Shown: positions 11,100 to 22,261 of the stretch, piece after piece
How positions within the stretch are numbered: the stretch's first letter is position 1
Layout: each line of letters starts with the position of its first letter
Made by a program: the position numbers and the translations under genes
The notes under the pieces: model-generated
What the model was told of the DNA's origin: nothing
Seen by the model: the letters and a program-made list of their open reading frames with translations, nothing else
The model's database searches: none
NCBI GenBank assembly: GCA_026545765.1
Contig: CM048841.1
Span: 3,899,212-3,963,211, forward strand
DNA length: 64,000 bases
Direction: 5' to 3'
Source of the DNA: Plantago major
Taxonomy: Eukaryota; Streptophyta; Magnoliopsida; Lamiales; Plantaginaceae

Positions 11100-12182
11100 C
11101 TCGAATATTGAACCTAAAAATATAGAAGAACATTAGGAGACCAAGACTGGATCTCTGCAATGCAAGAAGAGTTGGATCAATTTGAGAGAAACAAAGTCTG
11201 GAAACTAGTTCCATTTATAGAAGGAATATCTGTGATTGGAACTAAATGGGTTTCGTAAACAAGATGAATGAATCTGGTGAAATAACCGTAAACAAAGCAA
11301 GATTGGTTGCGAGGATTTACCTGCATCAAGGCTTAGACTTTGACGAGTCATATGCACCAGATTGGATGGATGCAATAAGACTCTTTCTTGACTCATAAAG
11401 ATTTCAAAGTTTATCAGATGGATGTCAAAAGTGCATTCTTAAACGGTGAACTTGCAGAAGAAGTTTATGTTGAGCAACCATCTGGCTTTGAAGTTTCCTC
11501 AGAAAGTAAAATGGTCTATAAACTACAGAAAGCTCTGTATGGACTGAAACCGGCTCCAAGAGCATGGTATGACACTTTGGCCAAGTACCTTCTGGAAAGT
11601 GGTTTCAAGAAAGGTGAAGTTGATAAAACTTTATTTACCTTAAATCATGACGGAAAACTACTCTTAGTTCAAGTATATGGTGATGACATCATATTTGGAT
11701 CTAAGGACAAGCAACTTTGTAATGACTTTGCAAATCTCATGAAAAGCAAGTTTGAGATGAGCATGATGGGAGAAATGAATTATTTCCTAGGATTGCAAGT
11801 CAAGCAACTCAATGATGGAATATTCATTAGTCAAACAAAGTATGCAAAATTCAATCTTAAGCCTTCTGAAAAGAATGCTAAGATACCTATGAGCATTGGA
11901 ACCAAAATGACCTATACTGAATCAGATAAGAGTGTTGAAGAACATAAGTATAGGAAATTGATAGGTTCACTACTTTACCTCACTGCAAGTAGACCTGATA
12001 TTCAATATGCCGTTGGAGTATGTGCTAGATTTCAGACAAATCCAATGCAAACACACTACAACATTGCTATGAAAATATTAAGGTATGTAAATGGTACAGT
12101 AGATGTAGGATTGTGGTATCCTAAAGAAAGTGGATTGAGTTTAGCTGGGTACTCAGACCGATTATCTTTGGATCAACGCTGA
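11100..12182 (+). pseudogene. Copia reverse transcriptase (RVT_2) remnant
   Basis: The N-terminal part (about 11150-11390) is broken by frameshifts, but WISAMQEELDQFERNKVW is recognisable. From 11388 a frame of 264 codons is open and has the family blocks in order: [36 protein letters not shown], the catalytic YGDD at about residue 97 (other Copia members have YVDD), MNYFLGLQV, and [17 protein letters not shown]. It ends early at 12180, just before RNase H. This is the best-preserved enzyme of the element and classifies it firmly as Ty1/Copia. Confidence 0.9.
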
Positions 12183-12246
12183 TAGAAAAAGCACCTCAGG
12201 AACTTGTCAGTTTCTGGGTACTAGACTTATCTCATGGTTTAGCAAG

Positions 12247-12612
12247 ATGCAAAACTCAATTGCAACTTCTACCACAGAGGCTGAATATATTGCTGTTGGT
12301 TGTTGTGCAACACAAATTCTGTGGATACAACAACAACTTAAAGACTATGGACTCGATGAGAAGAAAACTCCCATTTTCTGTGACAACACAAGTGCTATAG
12401 CGATTACACAGAATCCTAAATTTCATGCTAGAACAAAGCACATTGATGTTAGACATCACTTCATCAGAGACCATGTTGAAAAGGGCAATATAAAGATACT
12501 CAAGATTGGCACTGAAGACCAACTTGCAGATATCTTCACTAAGCCACTACAAGAAAGTAGATTCTTAGCCTTAAGACATAGTCTTGGACTAATGGAACTA
12601 CCAATGAACTGA
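12247..12612 (+). pseudogene. Copia RNase H remnant and end of pol
   Basis: The frame contains STTEAEYIAVGCCATQILW, CDNTSAIAITQNPKFHARTK, HIDVRHHFIRDHV and DQLADIFTKPL, the standard RNase H end of Copia pol with its Glu and Asp catalytic positions. It is separated from the reverse transcriptase by a frameshift near 12150-12180. The stop at 12610-12612 is the natural end of pol. A non-coding spacer follows before the extra 3' ORF. Confidence 0.88.
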
Positions 12613-13336
12613 AAAGAGTTCAGGTATCTGGAACGGGCATCCAGAGAACGTGATTCAGAAAGCTATGCGCCAAAATTCATTAAATGGGCACAATTACACT
12701 TGTTGATTGTGATCATTGCTGAAGAACCAATGGTGACCCTTGATGAAATTAAGCGATTGATCTGTACGGTGGAAATTAATTCACAGTAAATAGTGGACTG
12801 TTGAAATTCAGACATGGCCCACTAAGCATTTAATGCCGAACTAGCTTTTGCTCACGCCTGCTTGCAAATCACGTATACGCATACACAAAATCAATTTGTA
12901 TGTATTTGTCTTTGGGATTCAATCGCTATATATATAGGATTTTGGCATAGGAAATCACTTTTGCCTAATCCAAAACTCATCTTGCACAAAAATAGCAAAT
13001 CCTTCTCTTGATTCTCTGCAAAACCTTCTACAATCTCTCGCAAATCAAGATTAAGTTTTTCGCAAAGAATTACTAAATCAAATCTCTTTCAAACACCAAT
13101 TTCAAATCCTACACTATATAAAGAGATGGCCCTAAAAGTTCAACTACATCAAATCTCAATCCTCCACTAGTACTTCTTGAAAAGCAAGCACCGAGTTGGT
13201 TATTGTGAACAACCGATCGGTAGGAGATTTTAATCGACCATTGGACTTCAAATCACAGAATGATTTGGGGTGGTGCCATGGTTGAGGAATACCTCACGGT
13301 GGAATAGAGAACCGAAGCGTAAAGCTAATTCTTGAC
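12613..13336 (+). other. Non-coding spacer between pol and the 3' ORF
   Basis: About 720 bp without a credible ORF. A TATATATATAGGA segment at about 12930 and an ACTATATAAAGAGATGG at about 13112 resemble TATA boxes. They could drive or help express the downstream ORF as a separate transcript. That is inference only. Confidence 0.4.
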
Positions 13337-14504
13337 ATGCTTGAAAAGGCACAAATCAAGGGCTTTCTATCTGCTCGCCCTAGTGGAATTTCATCACTCG
13401 ATGTGTTGGAATTCTACAACAACTCCAGGATTATTTCCTGTGTTTCTGAAGGCACTGAAATAGTGTCTGTTAAAACCTCAGTTCAAGGAAAGGAAATCCT
13501 TCTGGACTTAACAACTTTTTGTAAGTTGTTTGAGTTTCAAAATCTTGGAAAGGATTTTGAAATAAACACCAAGGATGATGAACTCCTTGAAGGTGTTAAA
13601 GAACTTTACAGTGACGTGTGTGATCTTGAAAAATCAGATACACCCACTGAGTTCAAGCTTGCTGGCATCCAAACCAGACATCTGTTGGTTCACTGGGATG
13701 TACTGGCTTGCATTCTTCACAGATGCTTTGATGGTCTACAAGGAGGTGCTGACCAGATAAGCCAAGAACGGTGGATGATGATGTTCTTGCTGAATCAACA
13801 AGATAAAAGGCTGGAAAACCCTTTTAACTGGGGAAAGTACGCCTTTCTCGAAGTTTGTGAAGAAGATTCAAGGCTTCGAGCCTAAGATAACCAAAGGACT
13901 AGCTGAGCCAAAGGCCACTGTAGGATATGGTCTAAAAATATGCTACTTGCTGGAAAAACTTGGCATTGAGCTCAGAGAGACGACTAAAATAGCCAACAGT
14001 AACCTACTCTACATATATGAGTATACAAACTTGATGAAAAAGGTTACTGGGTCTCAGAAAGGTTCTAAGAAGCGAAAGTCTGAAAAGATATCTGAAGAAA
14101 AGGTTGCGACCAAGAAGCCCAGAACTTCAAGAAAGAAGTCTGCTGGCAAATCAGAAGACACACCCAAAGAGGTTGTCGATTCTCAGATATCTGCAGGCAT
14201 TGTCGATGAACTGATAAAGGCAGATGAAATCATCAATGATGAAAAAGAGTTATCAACTACTGATCAAGTAGACTCAGCAAGAGAAAGTGCTTTCAGAAAT
14301 GTTGCGACTAATGCAGAAAGCCTTGCTGATGAACTCACAAATGCTGCCAAAAGTGGTGAAAAACACCAAGCCCTATCTGTAGAAACTGCAGGAATAATGG
14401 ACCAATCAGTTCCCAATGCTGATGAGAGCTCTGACGATGAAGATGATGAACTAGTCATCTCTCAAGTACTAGAAAGAACAAAGAGGGCTAAGGTTATCAA
14501 ATGA
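13337..14504 (+). pseudogene. Copia 3' ORF (ORF3/env-like), N-terminal half
   Basis: An ATG at 13337 opens MLEKAQIKGFLSARPSGISS and stays open to 13885. A frameshift near 13860 moves to a second frame that runs to 14504. Residues 1-180 look globular (FYNNSRI, GKEILLDLTTFCKLFE, HWDVLACILHRCF) and resemble the putative plant transposon protein domain found next to retroelement pol genes. The continuation turns into a Lys/Ser/Glu-rich tail with KKRKSEKISEE and KKPRTSRKKSAGK, possible nuclear-localisation-like basic clusters. I see no signal peptide or clear transmembrane helix, so env-like describes only the position. Function unknown. Confidence 0.6.
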
Positions 14505-14803
14505 AGAATCGGTGATAAGGTATCTGAAGAAGAACCTACACCACAGGTTGCTGAACCCATAGCAAAGGTTGTTGGTGCAAACACATCATCAGGGAATATT
14601 TCACTTGCACAACTTCAAAAAGCCCTGATGAGTGGTATTTTAGTGCTGGCGGATGCTGATGGAAACGCCACAACTAAAAATCTGGAAGAACATTCTACTG
14701 ACCAATCCTCCGCCTGCATAACCACAACAATCACAACCACAACAACCACAACAGCACAAGTGGTTGATGAAATGGTAATCGAACTCCATTTCAATTACCA
14801 AGA

Positions 14804-15835
14804 ATGCAAGATATCTTTGAAGAAAATCCTGCAAAGAGCAGTTCCCAACTCAATGAGAGGGATCAAACTGAGACATCTACTCAGAATGATCAACCAGGGG
14901 ATGCAACTGAGTTGCATACTCAGGAAAGGTGTGAAGTACCAGAAACTTCAAGCAAAGAAACTGCACTGGGACAAGAAGACCAAAGTATAGAAAGGTCACG
15001 AGTTCCAGAGACCAATCAGCCTGAAACTACTCAGGTAGTAATGGGTTTAACTCTTATCTTGTGAAAATTTTATGCTTGTACATCTTGTTATTTATAAAAT
15101 TCTTTGTTACAGTCGAGTTAGAAACACAAACAAGAGGAAGTGAAAAGCTTACCTCGAAGCGAGAAGGAGGTTTCCTCAACCTCGCCTCTTAAGACATCTG
15201 AGCCCGTGTCACAGGTAATAATGGATTCTTAAGATAACACTTCTTCAGTTATAATTTTATGTGCTTAATCATTGAAATAAATGTTTCTAACAGGCTCCAA
15301 CTGAGATGGTAGAAGATAAGGCAGAAATGCCAGAGACAAACCCAGAGACCAACAAGGTTTCTGAAGAACACATCACTGAGCCTTCTAGCATGAAGGTATA
15401 TGACGAATCAAGTGATAAGTATTCTTCATCTTGGGTTATCTTATATCTCTTCTAAAAATATTCAATACTTTCTACTCACAGGATCAATCGGAAGTAGAAA
15501 TGCACGGGGACAAAGTTGCGACATCCCCTGCATCAATGGAAATTGATGAAGCCCCCAAGGCAACATCACTGAAGAACACGTAAACCGAAAAGTTTCGAGA
15601 AAATGACTCTGAGCTTCCTTTTGAGGAAGTAAGTAGCAAAAAATCAGAATTCATTAAAAGCATATTTATGCACAAATTCTTTCAAATAATTTCCTAAGTA
15701 TTGTATTATTCTTGATTCTCAGGTTCAAGAAAGAAAGGTTGATGAGGACCAGACTTCCAAGTCTCCACCTCACAACAAGATATCTGAGACACCAATTGTC
15801 TCAGTAGCACAAGTCTCTGAGCACAAGTACTAACT
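14804..15835 (+). other. Intron-exon cassette in the Copia 3' ORF (five exons, four phase-0 introns)
   Basis: Exon ends and starts match GT-AG rules and keep one frame. An exon ending at 15034 is followed by intron 15035-15112. Exon 15113-15214 (34 codons) is followed by intron 15215-15293. Exon 15294-15395 (34 codons) is followed by intron 15396-15481. Exon 15482-15628 (49 codons) is followed by intron 15629-15722. The last exon starts at 15723 and reads to a stop near 15835. Donors are GTAGTA, GTAATA, GTATAT and GTAAGT. Acceptors are TTACAG, AACAG, CTCACAG and TTCTCAG, after T-rich tracts. All junctions are phase 0. The exons encode Glu/Ser/Thr/Pro-rich text (VPETSSKE, AEMPETNPE, SETPIVS). 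Two exons carry one in-frame stop each (TAG near 15119, TAA in 15482-15628). Splicing is inferred, not shown. Confidence 0.65.
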
Positions 15836-16118
15836 CGTAACTCGTAAACTAAACTACACTTCTACTCAGATATCTACAAAAGATTTGAAGCTCACTCAAA
15901 ACTATTTCTTTCGAGCTCAACGAAAGTGCCGAAAGTGTTCCCATTGTTGAGACAAGGGACCTACTTCCCTTCTTCAAAGCTCACACCTTGCCAAAGCACA
16001 TTAAATGCTTCAAGAAATGGCAAAGGTTACGGTGCTCTGATCTCTCTGAAATATTGAGAATCACAGATCAACCAAACAGACGAGCACGAGCTCTTGACTG
16101 GAGACATACATCCATGCA

Positions 16119-16997
16119 ATGTTCCTTACCGAACAATACACAGTTGCGACTCTATTGCATAAGGATTTCTCCAGAGAAGTAGCGCACAGTTTGATACAAG
16201 CATTTGAACAGGCAGATGGTCAGACAAGATTACAAATGGCATTTAAGCCAGTCCTGCCCCAAACTCTGCAATTTATACCTTCTGAACAAGAAGAGGTTAA
16301 TGGGCAGAAGATCACTATTCCTGAAGTGATCAATCTTGTATCTGAAGATGATGAGGAGGAAGAGATAAACGAAAATGACTTCGACGAACCTCCCACAGAC
16401 CATCACCAAAAGGATGACACAGACATAAAGGATGATGATGATGCCCCTGCACCAGGGACCGGAGGAATTTCACTAAGAAATGATGCCTCAGCTGCTGAAA
16501 AGCACACTGAGAAGCCTTCACAGAAATCTCCGTCTCCATCTCCTCAGAAATCTACTCATCCATCTTCTAACCAAGTAGTAACTGAACAAGTAGTTGAGCT
16601 TTCTGAAGAAATCGATCAGAAAATATTAAACACTCAAACCAGATCTGCTCAACTCAGACAACTGTTGGAAGAAGAACAACAGCACCATCTTCAACTGGAA
16701 GATCAAATAGCTAAATCCAGAGACAAGCTTGATCAACTACAAGATCAATACTTACAAGAAATGGTTGCTTACTCTGAGGTTAAAGAGCTACGGGATGTTG
16801 TGCATGATATCACCAAAGAACTCGATACTGAAGAAGTATCTGAAGTCAAGCATGATGCTAAGGCTGCATCATCTTCAAAAGAAGTACCATCCTCCTCCCA
16901 GAAAGGAAAGAAACCAATCTCTGAGATGGTTGCTGGACTCGATACAATCGATGAAAATGTCCAAGAGGATGAAGATCATCACCGATTACTCGGATGA
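16119..16997 (+). pseudogene. Copia 3' ORF, acidic and coiled-coil segment
   Basis: 292 open codons. Residues 50-110 are very acidic (SEDDEEEEINENDFDE). Residues 125-155 are Pro/Ser-rich. From about 160 to 235 heptad-type sequence (ELSEEIDQKILNTQTRSAQL, LEEEQQHHLQLEDQI) predicts a coiled coil. A coiled coil near the C-terminal part is a reported feature of Sirevirus env-like proteins. The frame ends at 16997, but sequence in a neighbouring frame (DYSDDEEDKTLAEHRNEHL, from about 16983) reads as its continuation, so a frameshift is likely. No enzymatic motif is visible. Confidence 0.6.
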
Positions 16998-16999
16998 TG

Positions 17000-18202
17000 A
17001 AGAAGACAAGACTTTGGCAGAGCACCGCAATGAACATCTAGCGGTTTCTCACTTAAAAAGGAAGTCGATTGCTCCTACAATTTTCAAGAAGCGCCAAATG
17101 TTCACTCCAATGAATACATGAACAGTATTAAATCTTGCTACTCGAACAAGGAGATGTCTTCACGTAACAAGGAAGTAATTGCCTCCGTCCCTCTCGAATG
17201 AGAAAGTTCATCGAGCTCATCACTCGAGAACAACTAGCATAGTCATTGCTCGGAAAGATCTGGGAATGATAAGGGACGATGATGCGTCTTTAGTGGAAAA
17301 GCTTTCCAAGAGGCAAGTTACATCACTGAAAAGCGATGCCATCCTAGCCCATTAGCGTAGCTCACCGATAAGGACAATGGACTTATCAAGCAAAATCGAG
17401 AGCTCAAAGCGAACTTCGAAGTTGGTCACCGCCTATAATTATTTACAAGGGCATTATAACTCTCTCGATTCCTTTATGAGACCGAGTCACCAACAATGAC
17501 TAAGGGGAAAGAATGTACAACTGGACCTCAAAGTCGGGAATGGGAAGAAGGAGAAGAAAACAAGAAGAAATTGAGCTGGCGGTCTGGCTCGAAAGGAAGA
17601 AGAAACATGAAAACTTCCCACCACCACTCGTAATCAATGAACCCTCCTCAAGCCAAGTCGCTTTGCAAATAGTAGGCGCTTCCCGTAAACCCATCAAGGA
17701 ACTAAAATGATAACAAGGCCATGGCACGTAAACCTCCAAGGAGTACCAAGGCTCCAAGGAGAAGACAAGTTAAAGGATTGATGAATCTTCCAAGAAGAAG
17801 AAGAAGAAGAAGGTCAAATCAAGTCCCTGGGCAATGAAGAAGGCTGTAAAACTCACACAAGATTCAATCTTGATGATGATGAGGAAACTGATGAAGATGA
17901 AGCTCTTCTTCACAAGAAAAGGAAAATTGAAAGCCTAACTGAGCCCATAGCTGCAAAGCCCCTAACAGCTAAAACACCCTCTGGAAATACCAAGTCTATC
18001 CAGGGTGGTGGTTCTTCAAGCAACAACCCCAAAGAGAATTCAAGACAGAGAAGGAACAGACTAAGAGCTGAGCAAAGACAAAGTCAACTTCCACTCAGCC
18101 AGAAGAAGCCAAAATAGAATATGTGAAGTATGACAATGATTCCTCCGCTCACAGTGCATCAATCAGAAAAATGGCTATTGGATTCTGGAACTTAAGCATC
18201 TA
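17000..18202 (+). pseudogene. Degenerate stretch of the Copia 3' ORF
   Basis: Short open pieces in all frames are rich in Lys, Glu and Ser (for example the codons near 17780-17830 for a run of lysines). They fit a decayed continuation of the coiled-coil protein towards the ORF at 18203. No domain can be named. The opposite-strand frame at 17500-17757 is a shadow. Confidence 0.4.
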
Positions 18203-18718
18203 TTGGTAAATTCAAGTTTTCCAGAACCAATCCATAAACAACTTATGGCATGGAGAAAAGATAAGCCAACCTTGATCAACACCAATCACATTAAAGCCTG
18301 GTTGGATTTTGAAGTTGTCAAGAGAACTGAAGCCATGAGAAAGGACCACTTTGATGAATGTCCATATGGAAAGCCAGATGATGTGCACAGAATTCTGAAT
18401 ATCACAGGAACAGGCACAAGAGCAAGACTCGCTGTAGAACCCTATGAATCGTTCTATCTAACTGAAGATCAATACAAGGGTGACATCAGATATCTGAAGA
18501 TTATCTACGAATACTTCAAGCTTTCAGATATCAGAATAGAGCATGCCTGGAAGTGGGGAAAGTATCTGTGGGTCAAACATTTTGTCAAGAAAAATCCTAC
18601 CAAAACCTACAAAGAAGTTTGTGGATTTTCCAGAGACACAGAGATGCTCGTCAGAACTCTTCTCTATGACTATTCTGATGACATCAAAAGGTTTGGAGAT
18701 AGGAAATTTGCAGACTGA
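18203..18718 (+). pseudogene. Copia 3' ORF, C-terminal segment
   Basis: 171 open codons in good coding style, ending at a stop at 18716-18718, 391 bp before the 3' LTR. It contains WRKDKPTLINTNHIKAWLDF, GTRARLAVEPYESFYL and RIEHAWKWGKYLWVKHFVKK. The aromatic-rich, basic sequence looks like a folded domain, but I do not recognise it. Its position makes it the end of the extra ORF. Whether it was fused to the upstream pieces or separate cannot be decided because 17000-18200 is too damaged. Confidence 0.5.
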
Positions 18719-19093
18719 TCTACAGAAATACAGTTGAAGACTTGAAGAGATTGAAGACTTGAAGACTAGTTTATTAGGATGTTTACTTGGAGCTTGGTTA
18801 CTCCTGTTGTCCTGATTTACTACGTAGTTTTTGTTGTATTTTTGCTGACTGAGCTTAACTGTATTATGTATTAAAGTTATCTGTAATCTTTATTTGTAAC
18901 TTATCTGAAGAACTTACTCTCAGATAATATTCTATAAAAGATAACTTATCAGCAAAGATCACACCTTGTGATTTGGTTGATGTCTACTTTCTGCACTTAA
19001 TTAAATAATTTGAAGATCTTAAGAAAAGATTAAGTGTTGGATTGTTCACTCATCCAGATTTGTAATAGGTAAGATAGTCATCGTTGACTGATC

Positions 19094-19108
19094 AAAAAGG
19101 GGGAAATT
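19094..19108 (+). other. Polypurine tract of the Copia element
   Basis: AAAAAGGGGGAAAT lies immediately before the TG of the 3' LTR at 19109. It is the expected primer site for plus-strand DNA synthesis. The 18719-19093 stretch before it is non-coding. Confidence 0.85.
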
Positions 19109-20817
19109 TGTTGGGAAATTTCTTGGAAAATTTGTTAGAAAATTTGTTAGATATTTTGTTAGAAATATCTGTTTAGATTTTGATCAGCAACATGATGACT
19201 TATCTTAGTCTCAGAAAGGTGATTAGTACTCTTGGTTCACTTGAACATTGTAAAAGAGGAAACTCACTAAGTATGATAGTCTAGCTGATCTTGTATAGGA
19301 TGTTAGGTCTCAAAATGTAATTTTTATTTTATGAAGAGAAGACCAAGAAGAAGACATCCAAGTAGAACAAGCTCAACGACATTGAAGACTTGAAGAAACT
19401 GTTGTTCAGATACCTTAGCCAGATATCTTGAAGACACGAATAGTTTCAAACAAACTGTGTCACAAGAGATATCTGAGAAATAAAAGGCCTATCTGAAAAC
19501 AAGGAAAGTGTCCACAGATATCTATTCTCAGATACCTTGAGCTTTAACCACATTTCTGAAAAAGAAATATATATATTGCAAACAAAGTTGTTTCAATATA
19601 AGTGGTATCTGAAGATTGAAGATAAGGACGTGCAAAGAATCAGATAACACTAGTCTCGACATAAAGCATAGTTCCGTTGGCACTACAGGACAAAAAGTAT
19701 AGTACAATGCATTTAATGCACGGACAGAGATGTCTGAATAAAAGCAACGGCAGCTTCTGAAGAAGAAGACAAAAACTGCTACAGTACTATACACAGATAT
19801 CAATAGTTTGAATTTGAGCCTAACGGATACTATTCAAACGGCACTCAAATTCATCTATAAATATCAACACTTAGGCGCTTGAGAGGACACAAGACACGAC
19901 ATACTTTGAAAACGCTGAACATCTTACTCTCAAAGCAACTTACTTATCCTCAAAGCTTTACATGCGACCAAAGCTTTTGATCTTGAGTAACACTGAAGTT
20001 CTAAGTGTCCTGATCCTAAACAAGCACAGCTATCTGTGAAAGAGTTGAAACGAAAGATCAAGTATCTGAGATTCATTCTCTTGAACATTTATCTAAGACT
20101 TGGGTCAGTAAAAAGAACAATATACCATACATTGAAAAGTGTATTAAGTATACTTGATTCACAGAGCTATCTGAATAACTGAATAAGTTATTAAAGAAGC
20201 TCATCTGACAACTCAAACCAAAACCAACACCATAACTGGCGTGGAGTACAGGAAGTACTTAGTTTGAAAAATCAGGGAATAACTCCAAGGTTACCGGAGT
20301 ATAGGAAGTACTTGATTTGGGAAACTAAGGAATAACTCCAAGGTTATTGAGTATAGGAAGTACTTAGCTTGGAAAGCTAAGGAATAACTCAAAGGTTTCT
20401 GAGTCAGGAAGTACTTGGCTGTGAAAGCCGGGGAACAACTCAGGGGGAACATTTGGTTGGGAACCAATTGTTAAGAATCTTAGAATAGGTTTATTGTAAG
20501 GTGAACTCAATTATCTGTTCTAGTGAATTCTAGGTCTCTGGTAGACCGAAGTGGATTAGTTGGAGGATTACGCCACCTCCAGATACCACTATACTTGCTG
20601 TGTTATTTACCTTCAGATTTACATTTCAAAGAACACACACACACACTTTAACTGTTTCTGCACTTATCTTTATTAAGTCTTCCGCGCTCTGATTCTAAGT
20701 ATCAGATATCTATTCAGATATTTGAGAAATAGTTTTTATCGACAAAAATTTTAAAAGACTATTCACCCCCCCCCCCCCTCTCTCTAGTCTTTTACTTTGC
20801 CGTTATCTGGACCAACA
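19109..20817 (+). repeat. 3' LTR of the Copia element (1709 bp)
   Basis: Starts TGTTGGGAAATTTC and ends GGACCAACA, followed by the target duplication ATCTT. It matches the 5' LTR along its length, including the TATA box (19855-19864) and the 52-bp repeat array. It lacks one 13-bp starting unit and a 19-bp segment. It carries a longer C homopolymer near 20766. Confidence 0.93.
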
Positions 20818-20822
20818 ATCTT

Positions 20823-22003
20823 TGACATAACAAATTAATTATTAATCTCATCAACTACATCATTAGTCGATGCAAGAAAAAACCGATGATGAGAAATGTT
20901 ATGAGTCAAGTGATGGATCGGTTAATGCTCCAATAATGACATATGCTATCATAATGGTTGAAATAGGATTACTCATTTCTGAAATGAGTATATCATTGAG
21001 AATCTTAATATCAACATCGTCATCATTTTATAAAATTTATTCCCCAAAGCCCCATCAATGCATGCAGTATCCACTTAGCAAATTTTGGCGTCTCTCGAAT
21101 CTCGATATATGACGAACCAAACTGAAACGATTTTAATATGACATTAGAAAGGAATAACATATTGAATATAAAATAAATATAAATTACAAATTTACATGCA
21201 AACACATGTTTTTTTTGTAAGCTTAAGCATATCACATGTGTCACATATCCTAAAATTAAGAACATACAAAATCTAATACCCTTGGAAGGACGGACAAAAT
21301 ATGTCTAAAATCTAAGCCGAAGACGGTCCAATCCACATAAAAGCTCCCATGGACAATTCATAACATCCCTTAAACTCCTATTGAGCGTCGGTTCCTATTT
21401 GTCATGAGAGCCTCCTCAAATTCACATACTCCATGAAGTTTCTTGGGTTACTCACAGGCCGGTACCCCTTTCAAAAATTTAATTCAAATAGAGACACTCT
21501 TACTTGCAACACATTATTAACTCATGACTCGTTGAGTTACAACATTATATTAACTCAACACTCTTTGAATTACACCATTGCATTAACTCATGTTGGATCT
21601 TTTTTTGTAAAATTTGGTGGCAAAGGATCTTTGCCTAGAATTTTCCCAAGTTTCTTTACGTAGGCTAGGCCCAAGCCCAACTCGTACCCTGGTGGACTGG
21701 GAAGGAGTTTTGACTACCCGGCCCGGTCCGTTGACTCGCATATATTTGAATCTGATCCATCGAGGTTGGGTAGCGTACTCTACTCATGTTACGTAAGTTA
21801 GGACCAAGTTCGACTCGTGTCCTGGTGACTTATTTAACAATAAACAAAATCAAGGTTCCATGTTTCATAATTCATTTTATGAATAATATCTAGCCATAGC
21901 ATGTGTCAGTGAGTTCCGCACTACAATATTTTGTGCATGCACTGATCTTGGCACGTGTATACATGACCAAATATTGTGAAAACCGTAATTTTACTAAATA
22001 ATG
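20823..22003. other. Gene-poor spacer right of the Copia element
   Basis: AT-rich sequence with no supportable gene. A run of TTAACTCA-type repeats lies at about 21515-21590. Short open frames on both strands lack domains. Confidence 0.45.
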
Positions 22004-22261
22004 TCCACTATGTCCCGATTTCAACTTTTCGCGTGGACTTTTTTCGGTCAACCAATATCAATTTTGACCTCGAGTTACTATTAAAAAACAATAAGTATAT
22101 ATTTAACAAAATTATATTGTAAATCTTACTTCTTAAATATTCATTATATGATTTTTATTAAATCATTTACCTTTGTAGTTTAAGAGTAATTTGAGGTCAA
22201 AATTGACAATTTTGACCTGAAAATATCACCATGGGAAGCTGAAATCGGTGTGGAGGGAGTA
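22004..22261. mobile_element. MITE, about 258 bp, Stowaway-like ends
   Basis: The left end ACTATGTCCCGATTTCAACT and the right end GAAATCGGTGTGGAGGGAGT are imperfect inverted repeats of the CTCCCTCCGTCCC type common in plant Tc1/mariner MITEs. The interior is AT-rich and non-coding. A TA target duplication is plausible but the exact edge is uncertain. Confidence 0.55.

Larger units (their letters stand above)
4974..20817 (+). mobile_element. 15.8-kb Ty1/Copia LTR retrotransposon (Sirevirus-like), decayed
   Basis: Two direct LTRs (4974-6713 and 19109-20817) start TGTTGG and end CCAACA. They are flanked by the 5-bp duplication ATCTT at 4969-4973 and 20818-20822. The left LTR is followed by TGGTATCAGAGC, the initiator-Met-tRNA primer binding site. 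The right LTR is preceded by a purine tract. Internal order is gag, zinc knuckle, protease, integrase, reverse transcriptase, RNase H, which is the Copia order, followed by about 6 kb of extra sequence containing an ORF3/env-like region. Long LTRs and a 3' extra ORF are typical of the Sirevirus (SIRE/Maximus) branch. All large ORFs carry frameshifts or stops, so the copy is not autonomous. Confidence 0.93.

Noticed and set aside
13337..14504. True retroviral-type envelope gene
   Set aside because: No signal peptide, glycoprotein-like cysteine pattern or transmembrane helix is visible. Only its position after pol is env-like.
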